DNA of 64,000 bases from Bacillota bacterium (GTDB lineage: Bacteria > Bacillota > Clostridia > Lachnospirales > Lachnospiraceae): the NCBI GenBank assembly GCA_023418475.1, contig JAEZZO010000002.1, positions 62,001 through 126,000 of the forward strand, in the 5' to 3' direction. Below the pieces are notes generated by a model. The model was not told the DNA's origin and made no database searches. It saw nothing but the letters and a program-made list of their open reading frames with translations. This document shows positions 27,287-36,261 of the stretch, piece after piece; the stretch's first letter is position 1; the number at the start of each line of letters is the position of its first letter. The translations under genes were made by a program, and so were the position numbers.

Positions 27287-29041
27287 TTAACCTAAATCAT
27301 GTACATCTGTCAGGAGGATTTCATTGCTTCTATTCTCCTCCAGTTCAAAGACAATAATCTCATTTACACCCTTCTTAAGCAGAGGTGCCGGCAAATATAA
27401 GGTCTTTTTGGGCCCCGCCGTATTCCAGTAGCGTCCGAGATTGAAACCATTAATCCAAACATTTCCCTTTGTAAATCCGTCCAGACGTACAAAGGTATCG
27501 TAGGTTTCCGAAACATTAAAGCTTCCTTTTATAAAGGTTGGTCCCGCTACCCTGTCAGCTGCGTCCGTATAGGTGAGTCCGCCAAGCTCCCTACAGGGAA
27601 GTGGATACATTGTCCATCCGTAATGATACTGCTGACCGATTTTAACTCCCCTTAGTATTCCTTTTTCATCTCGAAGCTTTGGTCCGTAATTAATACGCCC
27701 CAGATTTTCGACCAGGATATCCAGCCTCGCTTCTTCATGAAATTCAAGCCCTATGGTTACCTTATCCATCCTCTTTCCGGTACGCTCCATAACTCCCTTT
27801 TTCTCACCGTTTATGTAAATGATTGCCCGGTCATGAAGTCCGTCAATGGTAAGCTCCATTTCCTCAAAAGGCCCTTTTAAAACCGTTCTGTATAATACAA
27901 AACCAAAATCCTGATTGAGCTCTTCCATGGTCATAACATAGGAGGCTTTTGTCGGAATGCTAAGTTGATCCAGGTTTTCGAATAACGGTGCCCCCTTTGT
28001 TAATTGAATTGTCCCGTATGCTTTCTTTGGTAAATCGGCAACCTCCAGTGCAGGGGCCTTTCCAAAGTGCTTCTCTATCACGGCCTTTACCGCATAATAC
28101 TTTGAAGTCATATCGCCGCATTCGTTTAACGGGCAATTATAATCATAGCTGGTTATGGTCGGCTGTATCCCGTTCTCGTAGTTTGCTCCATTATAAAAGC
28201 CGAAATTGGTACCACCATGAAACATATAAAAATTCACGGATGCATGTTCTTCCACCATCTCCTCAAAGGTAACTGCCGTATTATCATCCTCTCTGGTATG
28301 ATGCTCTTCATACCAATGGTCAAACCAGCCATTCCAGAATTCGCAGCAGAATCTTGGCTGATTTTTCTTGAATTGATCAAGTAATTCAAAGCTTTCCTTC
28401 GGTCTGTTCCCAAAATTAACCGAGGCCAGATGCTCCTCCAGCGTTCCCCCGTTCAGCATAAAATAGGTTGGTCCATCCGAGGTAAATAATAAACAATCCA
28501 CTTCATTTTCCTGATAAATATCCACAATCGACTGTAAGTAATGTTTATCATCCCCATAACTTCCATACTCATTCTCAATCTGAACTGCAATAACATTGCC
28601 GCCATTGGTGGAAAGATGCGGACGAATTCTTCGAAACAGTTCACCGTAATACCGCCTGACCTTCGATAAGAACAGCTCATCATAGCACCGTAATCTCATT
28701 TTCGGGTAGTTCAGCAGCCAGAAGGGCAGCCCGCCAAAATCCCATTCTGCACAGATATACGGTCCCGGCCGCAGGATTACATTCAGTCCGAGATCCGCAG
28801 CAGTTTCGATATATCTCTCGATATCAAGCATTCCGCTGAAATTAAACTCTCCTTCTCTGCTTTCATGAAGATTCCAGCAGGTAACCGTTTCCACTGTATT
28901 AAATCCGCAAGCCTTCAGCTTCTTTAAACGATCCTCCCAATACTCCGGTACAATTCTAAAATAATGCATCGTCCCGGACAGAATGGTATAGTCTTTGCCA
29001 TCCATTTGAAAATTCTTTTCCTTATATGATAAAATGCCCAT
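27287..29041 (-). CDS. Beta-galactosidase, GH35
   Basis: A GH35 enzyme of about 584 residues. The barrel begins ILSGTMHYFRIVPEYWEDRL and contains NVILRPGPYICAEWDFGGLP, the acid/base Glu in VQIENEYGSYG and the nucleophile Glu in CCEFWNGWFDHW. Beta-sandwich domains follow, with FVRLDGFTKGNVWINGFNLG, a GH35 hallmark. There is no signal peptide. It should remove terminal beta-galactose from imported oligosaccharides. The ATG at 29041 is preceded by GGAGAG and matches the usual family start; the 18 codons of open frame upstream are unlike the family. Confidence 0.94.
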   Translation of the reverse strand: MGILSYKEKNFQMDGKDYTILSGTMHYFRIVPEYWEDRLKKLKACGFNTVETVTCWNLHESREGEFNFSGMLDIERYIETAADLGLNVILRPGPYICAEWDFGGLPFWLLNYPKMRLRCYDELFLSKVRRYYGELFRRIRPHLSTNGGNVIAVQIENEYGSYGDDKHYLQSIVDIYQENEVDCLLFTSDGPTYFMLNGGTLEEHLASVNFGNRPKESFELLDQFKKNQPRFCCEFWNGWFDHWYEEHHTREDDNTAVTFEEMVEEHASVNFYMFHGGTNFGFYNGANYENGIQPTITSYDYNCPLNECGDMTSKYYAVKAVIEKHFGKAPALEVADLPKKAYGTIQLTKGAPLFENLDQLSIPTKASYVMTMEELNQDFGFVLYRTVLKGPFEEMELTIDGLHDRAIIYINGEKKGVMERTGKRMDKVTIGLEFHEEARLDILVENLGRINYGPKLRDEKGILRGVKIGQQYHYGWTMYPLPCRELGGLTYTDAADRVAGPTFIKGSFNVSETYDTFVRLDGFTKGNVWINGFNLGRYWNTAGPKKTLYLPAPLLKKGVNEIIVFELEENRSNEILLTDVHDLG

Positions 29042-29192
29042 GTCCGTACTCTCTCCATTTTCCCTGTTATCATTTGCGGTATTGCAACTCTTCAAATATT
29101 ATTAAATTCATCCATTATAACTGCATTATTCTATCATATCAATTAATTTATAGGATGAAAGAAAACTAGCCAGTATAATGACAGAACCTTTG

Positions 29193-29278
29193 AAATCAAA
29201 AGCCGCCCGTATTCATTGAAGTATCTTACTAGCTTCGTCTGTCACTTGAAGCAGCTTCCAATGAATACCGGCAGCTTT
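29193..29278 (-). terminator. Long-stem terminator after proS
   Basis: An arm of about 23 bases at 29255-29278 pairs with the arm at 29198-29221 (core GTATTCATTG), with a smaller hairpin in the loop, and is followed on the minus strand by TTTTGATTTC. It begins about 70 bases after the proS stop codon. Confidence 0.7.
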
Positions 29279-29346
29279 CGTTTAGAGTTCTTAAGGACGC
29301 TGTATGCTCTCCTATGCGGTCATGTCCTTATAAGATGGACATTTCA

Positions 29347-30780
29347 TTAGTATGCTTTTCCCCAGTAAGTCATTGCCTTTGCCGGCTTTCCGCAGCATAC
29401 GCAGGTATCTGCAATATGCTCCTGCTCAAGCGGCATACATCTTGAGCTGCAGCCGCATCTTTCTTTGATTTCATTCTCGCAAGTTTCGTCCTGGCACCAC
29501 ATTGCTTTAATAAATCCAGGCTTTTCAGCTGCTGTTTTCTCAAACTCTTCCATATTGGTAACAGTATAAGTATGCGCATCACGGTGCTTTCTGGCTCTTT
29601 CCAGCATATCGTTTTGCATCTTATCAAGGATTTCCCCTGCCTTAACTACAATCTCATCAAGAGATACAATACTCTTTTCTCTAGTATCTCTTCTTACGAT
29701 CACAGCCTGATTTGCCTCAATATCCTTTGGTCCTATTTCAATACGAATGGGAACTCCGCGCATCTCCTGCTCACTGAATTTCCAGCCCGGGCTCTTATCT
29801 GAATCATCTATCTTCACACGGTAAGAGGAAAGCTTCTCCTTCAGCTCCATCGCTTTGTCAAGCACTCCCTCTTTATTCTGGTTAATTGGGATAATCATAA
29901 TCTGGGTAGGAGCAATTCTAGGAGGGAGTACTAAGCCGCTGTCATCTCCGTGCACCATGATAATGGCACCGATTAGTCTGGTAGTCATACCCCAGGAGGT
30001 CTGGTGAACATATTGTAACGTATTATTTTTATCCGTGTATTGAATACCAAATGCTTTTGCAAAACCATCACCGAAATTATGGCTGGTTCCGCTTTGAAGA
30101 GCCTTTCCGTCATGCATTAAAGCTTCAATTGTATAGGTTGCCTCAGCGCCTGCGAATTTCTCCTTCTCTGATTTACGACCTTTAATCATAGGAATAGCAA
30201 GTACTCTTTCACAAAAATCAGCATAAACATTCAGCATCTGGATCGTTTTTTCCTCTGCTTCCTGTGCTGTTGCATGAGCCGTATGTCCTTCCTGCCATAA
30301 GAATTCCATTGTACGAAGGAACGGCCTGGTTGTCTTCTCCCAGCGAACAACGGAACACCACTGGTTATAAAGCTTTGGAAGATCTCTATGTGATTGTATA
30401 ATTCTGGCGTAAAAATCACAAAACAGAGTTTCAGAAGTCGGTCTGACACACATTCTTTCCTGTAAGGGTTCTCCGCCTCCATAGGTTACCCATGCAACCT
30501 CGGGTGCAAAACCTTCTACATGATCCTTTTCCTTCTGTAACAGGCTCTCCGGAATGAACATCGGCATGTAGACATTCTCTACTCCGGTTTCTTTAAAATC
30601 AGCATCCAGCTGCTTCTGGATATTTTCCCAGATTGCGTAGCCAAGCGGACGAAGAATCATACAGCCTCTTACTGTAGAATATTCTACTAATTCCGCTTTT
30701 TTTACAACATCCGTGTACCACTTGGCAAAATCTACATCCATTGATGTGATTGCCTCGACCAGTTTCTTATCCTGTGCCAT
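29347..30780 (-). CDS. proS: Prolyl-tRNA synthetase, archaeal/eukaryal-like type
   Basis: A class II synthetase of 477 residues without the large editing insertion of the E. coli-type enzyme. Motif 2 appears as LYNQWCSVVRWEKTTRPFLR and the active-site loop as EFLWQEGHTAHAT. The anticodon-binding domain is followed by a C-terminal zinc-ribbon-like region with several Cys (CGCSSRC and CVCCGK) ending in a Tyr, as in the type 3 enzymes of Clostridia. It charges tRNA-Pro. Expression should be governed by the T-box leader upstream. A structured repeat lies between the T-box terminator and the start codon. Confidence 0.96.
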   Translation of the reverse strand: MAQDKKLVEAITSMDVDFAKWYTDVVKKAELVEYSTVRGCMILRPLGYAIWENIQKQLDADFKETGVENVYMPMFIPESLLQKEKDHVEGFAPEVAWVTYGGGEPLQERMCVRPTSETLFCDFYARIIQSHRDLPKLYNQWCSVVRWEKTTRPFLRTMEFLWQEGHTAHATAQEAEEKTIQMLNVYADFCERVLAIPMIKGRKSEKEKFAGAEATYTIEALMHDGKALQSGTSHNFGDGFAKAFGIQYTDKNNTLQYVHQTSWGMTTRLIGAIIMVHGDDSGLVLPPRIAPTQIMIIPINQNKEGVLDKAMELKEKLSSYRVKIDDSDKSPGWKFSEQEMRGVPIRIEIGPKDIEANQAVIVRRDTREKSIVSLDEIVVKAGEILDKMQNDMLERARKHRDAHTYTVTNMEEFEKTAAEKPGFIKAMWCQDETCENEIKERCGCSSRCMPLEQEHIADTCVCCGKPAKAMTYWGKAY

Positions 30781-30820
30781 AACATTTCTCTCCTTTATTT
30801 GTTCTTAATTTTTGACAGGG

Positions 30821-30950
30821 AACAAAAGTGTACTTCGCACACTCTATCAATCATTCATTCATCCTGCACAACTTTTGTTCCGCACGCGTAGCTGCGCATC
30901 CTCCGGTGGGTTTTTATTACATAGGACGAACTTTCCTATGTAATAAAAAA
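30821..30950 (+). repeat. Structured intergenic repeat, copy 2, in the proS leader
   Basis: This is the second copy of the 15382-15510 element, 130 bases, same orientation. The blocks AACAAAAGTGT, CTTTTGTTCCGC, AGCTGCGCATCCTCC and the final 13-base palindrome are all present; the sequence between the first two blocks differs. It ends in A7, which on the minus strand is the U-tract of the proS T-box terminator. Confidence 0.85.
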
Positions 30951-31258
30951 AGCCCTTCTATCCGCAAGGGACCGAAGGACTCGGCGATGCCACCCTATTT
31001 AACTGCAGGAATGCAGTTCTCTTTCATCCGTTAACGCCGGTAATACGTTGTGCTTCGGGGAAGGTGCATAGCAATATCTTCCTTTCACACAATGCTCCAA
31101 GGCTGGTTCGATACCATCTGCATAAGAAGCTTTCACCGCTGCTTCCCTCTCTGTAATGAGAATGCCATCTACTATTCCTCTTCAACGCAATTTGTCAGAT
31201 CATGCTGCTCTCATATCCGCTTAAGCAAACTAACGGATATTAAACGCTCATGAATAAT
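30944..31258 (-). promoter_or_regulatory. T-box leader of proS
   Basis: On the minus strand the conserved T-box antiterminator core AGGGTGGCATCGC (around 30983-30996) is followed by the terminator AGTCCTTC...GAAGGGCT-T7 (30944-30981). The 5' part contains stem-I signatures GAAGAGGAATAGTAG and AGAGAGGGAAGC. In the expected specifier region, GAACCAGCC (31101-31109) contains the proline triplet CCA. Uncharged tRNA-Pro should pair with it and prevent termination. The core differs slightly from the consensus AGGGTGGNACCGCG. Confidence 0.88.
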
Positions 31259-31265
31259 GTAACTA

Positions 31266-31294
31266 ATTCTATGCCAGAAAATTTGCTTTGTCAA
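31266..31294 (-). promoter_or_regulatory. Sigma-A promoter of the proS T-box transcript
   Basis: On the minus strand TTGACA (31289-31294) and TAGAAT (31266-31271) are separated by 17 bases, placing the transcript start just before the T-box leader. Confidence 0.75.
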
Positions 31295-31335
31295 GCAGTA
31301 TTCCCGTATACTTATGGTATCTCATCCGCTATAAG

Positions 31336-31464
31336 TTATTGTTCACCGGCAAGTCGTATTTCAGTACAGCTCCTGTTGTAAGTGCAGACTTTGCTATTAT
31401 CAAGCGCAGCCCGGACAAATTCCGGGCTGTTTTCGGTAATGTTTTCGATATAAGGTAATTTCAT
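31336..31464 (-). CDS. Small ORF after the GH27 gene, possible gene fragment
   Basis: An ATG-initiated frame of 42 codons begins MKLPYIENITENSPEFVRAA and ends AGEQ, 15 bases downstream of the GH27 stop codon. Codon use resembles real genes. The ribosome-binding site is weak (GGAA directly before the ATG). It includes the inverted repeat AGCCCGGA/TCCGGGCT near 31409-31431. I do not recognise it; it may be the 5' end of a gene that has been lost. Confidence 0.3.
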   Translation of the reverse strand: MKLPYIENITENSPEFVRAALDNSKVCTYNRSCTEIRLAGEQ

Positions 31465-31479
31465 TTCCATATTACATTC

Positions 31480-32772
31480 TTATTTTAAACAAATCAGCTT
31501 ACTTTCATGCGGTTTTAGAGAGAAAGAGAGAAATTTGTCAAAGCTTCCAAGCTCTTTTCCTGTCCATACATCCTTGACCGTTTTCATACCGCTGATATTT
31601 AATTCTTCCCCTATCGCACCTACTACCCTGCTCTCTTCATTCAAATTAAAGAATGCCAGATAGATCTGACCATCTCTGCCCTCTGCTGCCCATACCGGAC
31701 AGTCATCCAGTCTGGAATGTTCGCGGTTATTTGCAGAATTCTGGTTGATATCAATCAATTCCTGGTTTGTTAATAATCCAAGTGAAAATTCATCCAGATC
31801 CGTAAGCTCACATCCTAAAATCAGCGGAGAACGGCTCATCGCCCAAAGAGACATCATGGTAAGCTGTTCGGTTTCTGTAAATCTTGTTCTTCGCGTCGGA
31901 TTATATTCTGCATTCGTCCTGACACAGAGATGTCCGATCGGTATCATGTCCGCATCCGGAAAATGTCCTGCTCCCATGTATGGATTCCAATCCTTCATCA
32001 AACCAAACTGCTTGTAGAGCAGTCTCCATTCATCCCAAAAATCGTTGGAAACACGCCACAAGTTCAAGTTTTCCACACAATGCTCTGCTGCTTCAAGAGG
32101 TGTATCGCCCGGTGAGGAGGAGAATACGATCTCTCTTCCGGAAACATCTATTGCCCTTCTAATCATCTCAACTTCCTGATAGCGGTAATTAGGAGCTGAC
32201 AGATCATCCACCTTAATATAGTCCACTCCCCATTCAGCGTATAGCTCTATTAATGAATTATAATAAGCTTCTGCTGCTCGCAGTGCGCATTCCGGCGTAT
32301 TCTTTCCGGCCTGCATTCCATACATATCCTGATTCCACAGGCATACATTAAATCCGTCTGCAGCATCTCTTGCCGTATAACAGGTGTTTTTCACCGGTGC
32401 ATCCAGATAGACTGCCTGCCTTGGGATTCCACGCATAATATGAATGCCAAATTTTAATCCGAGAGAATGTACATACTCTGCAAGGGGTGCAAAACCTTTC
32501 CCGTCCTTCGCACTTGGAAAACGATTTACTGCCGGAATTAATCTTCCATATTCATCCATACACAGCTTTGCCAGGTTATGATATTCGGTCCCCGATGCCA
32601 TAGGCTCATACCACTGAATATCAACTACAATATACTTCCATCCGTATTTCTTAAGCTTTGTTGCCATATACTCGGCATTCGCCCTTACTTCCTGCTCTGT
32701 TACACTTGCTCCGTAACAATCCCAGCTATTCCAACCCATTGGCGGTGTTAATGCGAAATCATTCTTACTCAT
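31480..32772 (-). CDS. Alpha-galactosidase-like glycoside hydrolase, GH27
   Basis: The N-terminus TPPMGWNSWDCYGASVTE is the classic GH27 opening. The nucleophile Asp is in VDYIKVDDLS and the proposed acid/base Asp in WRVSNDFWDEW. A C-terminal beta domain starts near residue 350. About 430 residues without a signal peptide, so it probably acts on imported alpha-galactosides; some GH27 members act on alpha-N-acetylgalactosaminides or beta-L-arabinopyranosides instead. It stands alone with respect to transporters. Confidence 0.92.
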   Translation of the reverse strand: MSKNDFALTPPMGWNSWDCYGASVTEQEVRANAEYMATKLKKYGWKYIVVDIQWYEPMASGTEYHNLAKLCMDEYGRLIPAVNRFPSAKDGKGFAPLAEYVHSLGLKFGIHIMRGIPRQAVYLDAPVKNTCYTARDAADGFNVCLWNQDMYGMQAGKNTPECALRAAEAYYNSLIELYAEWGVDYIKVDDLSAPNYRYQEVEMIRRAIDVSGREIVFSSSPGDTPLEAAEHCVENLNLWRVSNDFWDEWRLLYKQFGLMKDWNPYMGAGHFPDADMIPIGHLCVRTNAEYNPTRRTRFTETEQLTMMSLWAMSRSPLILGCELTDLDEFSLGLLTNQELIDINQNSANNREHSRLDDCPVWAAEGRDGQIYLAFFNLNEESRVVGAIGEELNISGMKTVKDVWTGKELGSFDKFLSFSLKPHESKLICLK

Positions 32773-32817
32773 GAATTTATTGCTCCTTCATATTAGTTTT
32801 GTAAATAAAAATCCATT

Positions 32818-33258
32818 TTACAGCTCATGAATATCTGCATACTCTCTCAATTCTTCAAGCAGCGCCATAAAACCGAACTTATCGGCAGGTTCCGAAAAGA
32901 TATAGATCTCTGTTCCATAATGCTCAGAAGAAATTACATTTTTTATAAATATAGAAAAGAAAGGTGTCATTTTATTACACATATCTGTAGCCTCTGGTTT
33001 CTCCATATTATCAAGCATGTCTATAAAATTGTCATCAATAATACCCTCTATGATGGTTCCATGTTCCCAGGGTTGCAATGCATCTCGTTTTTCTTTTCCG
33101 TATTGCATCGCCATTTTTATTTCATCTAATTCATTCTTCCAGCAGTGAATTTCATATTTACTGCCAATTACAGCGAAAGTACGGATGAGCTTTTTCCATA
33201 AAATATTATCCGAAAGAGATTTGTCTTTTATATATATTCCGATTTGAGTATTTGCCAT
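32818..33258 (-). CDS. Hypothetical soluble protein
   Basis: About 146 residues with no recognised family. The N-terminus reads MANTQIGIYIKDKSLSDN and is mixed alpha/beta; there is no signal peptide or membrane helix. Content includes GTIIEGIIDDNFIDML and a C-terminal LLEELREYADIHEL. AAAGGA lies eight bases before the ATG at 33258, so the longer frame starting at 33267 is unlikely. It sits between GH27 and a membrane-anchored unknown protein, on the same strand. Size and acidity would fit an immunity or adaptor protein, but nothing supports that specifically. Confidence 0.7.
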   Translation of the reverse strand: MANTQIGIYIKDKSLSDNILWKKLIRTFAVIGSKYEIHCWKNELDEIKMAMQYGKEKRDALQPWEHGTIIEGIIDDNFIDMLDNMEKPEATDMCNKMTPFFSIFIKNVISSEHYGTEIYIFSEPADKFGFMALLEELREYADIHEL

Positions 33259-33330
33259 AATTATCATCCTTTTCTATATCCAAGCATCTATCTTCTACAC
33301 AGAATAGCATATAGAAACAGAAAAAGCTAT

Positions 33331-33843
33331 TTAATCTATATAAAAATTTAGCCATGGATTATTATTTTGAAAGTGCTTTATTATGTCCCTCGTTTCCTGC
33401 CGGTTGCTCGCAGGTGCCGTTATGATCAGCCCATCCTTTGAATTCCAGCTTTGTGTATTGGAACCTATAGGCTCTCTTACTGTAATTAATAGTTTGTTTA
33501 ACTTATCCGAGCAGAATAATTCTCCTAGTGAGTGGTCCTTCGTGTAATACATACTAGCTTTTCCCTTAATAAATTTTAAAGGTAATAAGGATAAATCTTT
33601 TGTAAATCCATACTTATCTATCGAGATTGAACCCTCAAAAGAATCATCTCTGAACAAACTTTTATAATAAACCCCTTTAATCGTAATAGATACTGCATCA
33701 GAATAATCATCCTCCCCAATTCGATACTCCATACCGCTTAAGGAAGTATTAATTTGATAGGCTTGAGAGAAATTAAATCTTAACATTAGTAAAACAAGTA
33801 TCAGAACTATAATTATAAGACTATGTATTTTTATACATTTCAT
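33331..33843 (-). CDS. Hypothetical membrane-anchored or secreted protein
   Basis: The first 30 residues (IHSLIIIVLILVLLMLRF) are an uncleaved-looking signal anchor, so the remaining 140 residues should face outside. The external part is beta-rich (DAVSITIKGVYYKSLFRDDSFEGSI is typical of its alternating pattern, described here in part) and ends NNPWLNFYID. I recognise no domain. The adjacent gene at 32818 is 70 bases downstream and may be cotranscribed. Confidence 0.7.
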   Translation of the reverse strand: MKCIKIHSLIIIVLILVLLMLRFNFSQAYQINTSLSGMEYRIGEDDYSDAVSITIKGVYYKSLFRDDSFEGSISIDKYGFTKDLSLLPLKFIKGKASMYYTKDHSLGELFCSDKLNKLLITVREPIGSNTQSWNSKDGLIITAPASNRQETRDIIKHFQNNNPWLNFYID

Positions 33844-34007
33844 AAAAATTCCACCCCGATTTTATATATAAGATATTCTCTCACTAATCATTACGTAAGT
33901 AAAGCAATAAATTCAACATAAATTCACATAACTGCTTAATTTGATAAATAGATACTCTTACTTATCTTAGCATAATTATAGTTTTAATACAGCAAATATT
34001 TTAAGTA

Positions 34008-34030
34008 AGCTGCCTAAACGGCAGCTTTTC
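34008..34030. terminator. Hairpin after ytvI
   Basis: AGCTGCC (34008-34014) and GGCAGCT (34020-34026) form a stem with a five-base loop. The T-rich side lies on the plus strand, although the genes read leftward, so it may be a weak or merely stabilising hairpin for the ytvI transcript. Confidence 0.45.
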
Positions 34031-34045
34031 TTCATTTTTCAATAT

Positions 34046-35137
34046 TTAATCCTCATTATAGAATACATCCTTCTGATAAACACTCTTATCCGATTTTTCA
34101 TTTAAAACCTTATATATTGTAATAATAATTAATAAACCGATCGGACCCAGAAAGAAACCTGCAACCGCAAACAGCTTTACGCCGATATACATCGCAATTA
34201 GAGTATAGAGCGGCTTAATCCCAATGCGGTTGCCAATTAACTTTGGTTCTAATATCTCGCGGACAATATTACAGATCAGGTAGATTGTCATAAGCATGGC
34301 TGCCAGAAAAATATCACCATTTATAAGTTTTATTATGGCCCAGGGAATGAAAACCATTCCGGTTCCCAGTATTGGTAAGGCATCCATCAGTGCTATACCA
34401 AGTCCAATCAGAACAGGATATTCATTTTTAATAAAATATAGACCAATTATACAGATTACTGCTGTAATTGACATGATAATTAATTGACAGCGCAGGAAAG
34501 CGATTCCTGCTTCTGTAAGCTTTGAAGTAACCTTATGAATATCATGATACAGACTATTTTTTTGAAATTTTTCTTTTATGGCGGGAATATCCTTTGCAAT
34601 TAAGACAGCTGCCACTAATACGATTAAAACCACACCGATAAAACCAACCATTTTCACTGTAAAAGAAATCGTATGCTTTGTAATTTTAGGCATTACCTGT
34701 GTCTTTACCATATTAATGGTTTGCATAATATTCTCATCAACAATTGTCTTCAGTGTACCGTCACTACATCCAACCAGTCCATCACAGTGTTTGCAGATAC
34801 TATCCAGTCTATCTGCTATTATACCTAAAAAGATTGGTATATTTTTAAGAAATTCGATTGCTTGCTTAATAAGTATATTGACAAACATACAGAATGCTGT
34901 CCCAAAAACCGCCACCAGTAATAATAAAGAACATGAGCTGCCTATAATTCTTGGAATTTTTAACCGCCGGTACAAGCTTTCCGTAACAGGGCGTATAATC
35001 CAGGCTAGAAAATATGCCACTAAAAACGGAAATATTAGAGGCAGCAGATATCGAAAACCCAAATATACTCCAGCGGTTATCAGTGCAACCGTGAAAAACC
35101 ATTTTGCAAAATACGATTGATTGATCCAGGCTTTCAT
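34046..35137 (-). CDS. ytvI: YtvI-type AI-2E family membrane protein
   Basis: An integral membrane protein of about 363 residues from the AI-2E transporter superfamily. N-terminal helix pairs (FLVAYFLAWIIRPVTESLYRRL) and the C-terminal set GLGIALMDALPILGTGMVFIPWAI followed by EPKLIGNRIGIKPLYTL are diagnostic. In spore formers this branch is called YtvI, a sporulation integral membrane protein; the exact transport role is unclear. The ATG at 35137 follows a GGGGGTG site; the 14 codons upstream of it run into a perfect palindrome and are unlikely to be coding. Confidence 0.85.
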   Translation of the reverse strand: MKAWINQSYFAKWFFTVALITAGVYLGFRYLLPLIFPFLVAYFLAWIIRPVTESLYRRLKIPRIIGSSCSLLLLVAVFGTAFCMFVNILIKQAIEFLKNIPIFLGIIADRLDSICKHCDGLVGCSDGTLKTIVDENIMQTINMVKTQVMPKITKHTISFTVKMVGFIGVVLIVLVAAVLIAKDIPAIKEKFQKNSLYHDIHKVTSKLTEAGIAFLRCQLIIMSITAVICIIGLYFIKNEYPVLIGLGIALMDALPILGTGMVFIPWAIIKLINGDIFLAAMLMTIYLICNIVREILEPKLIGNRIGIKPLYTLIAMYIGVKLFAVAGFFLGPIGLLIIITIYKVLNEKSDKSVYQKDVFYNED

Positions 35138-35165
35138 GCAAACACCCCCTTTTTTATTTGAATCG

Positions 35166-35199
35166 AAAAGAGAATTCATTGTACAATGAATTCTCTTTT
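35166..35199. repeat. Perfect 34-base palindrome before ytvI
   Basis: The left half is AAAAGAGAATTCATTGT and the right half is its exact complement, with no spacer. It ends only about 30 bases upstream of the ytvI ATG. T4 follows on either side, so it can act as a terminator hairpin in both directions. The rest of the 264-base space to 35464 shows only a small ATATCC/GGATAT hairpin near 35226-35241. Confidence 0.85.
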
Positions 35200-35463
35200 C
35201 TTATTATCTGTCAAACGTTATTTTATATCCTCGGGGATATTTTGTAATTAAAATGTTAATATTATCTTATTTAGAATAATTTATCTATGGAAGCACCGGA
35301 TAATTTTCACATTGAATATTATATACTTTTATGACTTAATTAGCCTGACAAATTAATGTTGTGCTAGATATACTTCGCAAAAGTTTTCGTTTAGCCATAG
35401 TAAGTCAAATTGAATACATATGCAATTTTTATTCAACAATTTTTACTTGCTGACTTTTTACGA

Positions 35464-36261
35464 TCAAATCATGACATTCACAGGAACATACGGAACCTCT
35501 GCTAAAAAAGCTGCTTTCGCTTTATCAAGATCCTCTTGCACCGCATAATCATCCTCCTGCTTTTTCACTGGGATGATACTGTCAATCGCATAAGGAAACT
35601 GACGGTATTCTTCGATCAGAGAACGAATTCTTTCCGTATCTTCCTCTGTAATTTCTTCTTCCTTAACCAATCTTATGGGAGAAACCAGCATTTTAGAGGT
35701 TTCTTTCCTGCCATTCTGATAAAATTCCTTTGCTTCCTTTATAATAATTTCAGCAATCTTATCCGGTGTGCAATGAGTGCTGTCAATAATTAGATTATAA
35801 TTCGAGAATTCCATATAATTCAGGTCATAAATATCCTTATAGCGGATACATTCCGTAGCGGCACGCTCCGCAAGAAGCTTTTTTGCTTCCTCCAGGGTAG
35901 AATACTTCTCTTCAGCCCCCCTTTGATCATTCATAACACGCTGCGCAGCAATTTCCAGACTCACAGATACAAATACTTTAAAGGACTGCTCTACGAAATG
36001 CCAAGCCAAACGAGAATCAAAAATAATGTCCTTATCCCTGTTTTCTCTGGAAATACGGGCGGTTTCATCATCAATCATTTTGTCATATTTTTTATCGCTG
36101 CACATCAGCTGATTAAGCTCCAGAGTAGTCATATTCATTTGTCTTGCCAACTCCCGCTGAACCTTGCCGGTGGAATATACCTCAAATTGATAGCTTTCAT
36201 TTAACAGCTTGCAAATGGTTGATTTTCCGCTTCCCAAATTGCCTGTAATTGTAATATGCAT
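35464..36261 (-). CDS. Cytidylate kinase-like P-loop protein
   Basis: The N-terminal 190 residues form a nucleoside-monophosphate-kinase-like P-loop domain: MHITITGNLGSGKSTICKLL carries Walker A, and DIIFDSRLAWHFV resembles the NMP-binding motif of cytidylate kinase-like proteins (AAA_26 type). The C-terminal 75 residues (SPIRLVKEEEITEEDTERI) are an extra region not found in Cmk. It is longer than Cmk and is not the housekeeping CMP kinase by sequence. Substrate is unknown. Confidence 0.82.
   Translation of the reverse strand: MHITITGNLGSGKSTICKLLNESYQFEVYSTGKVQRELARQMNMTTLELNQLMCSDKKYDKMIDDETARISRENRDKDIIFDSRLAWHFVEQSFKVFVSVSLEIAAQRVMNDQRGAEEKYSTLEEAKKLLAERAATECIRYKDIYDLNYMEFSNYNLIIDSTHCTPDKIAEIIIKEAKEFYQNGRKETSKMLVSPIRLVKEEEITEEDTERIRSLIEEYRQFPYAIDSIIPVKKQEDDYAVQEDLDKAKAAFLAEVPYVPVNVMI

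Noticed and set aside
31408..31431. AGCCCGGA/TCCGGGCT hairpin as terminator of the GH27 gene
   Set aside because: In the leftward direction it is not followed by a T-run, and it lies within a short open frame; the T-rich side faces a direction without an upstream gene.
34578..35120. Plus-strand open frame of 180 codons opposite ytvI
   Set aside because: It lies wholly antisense to a clear membrane-protein gene, has no recognisable family and no Shine-Dalgarno site.
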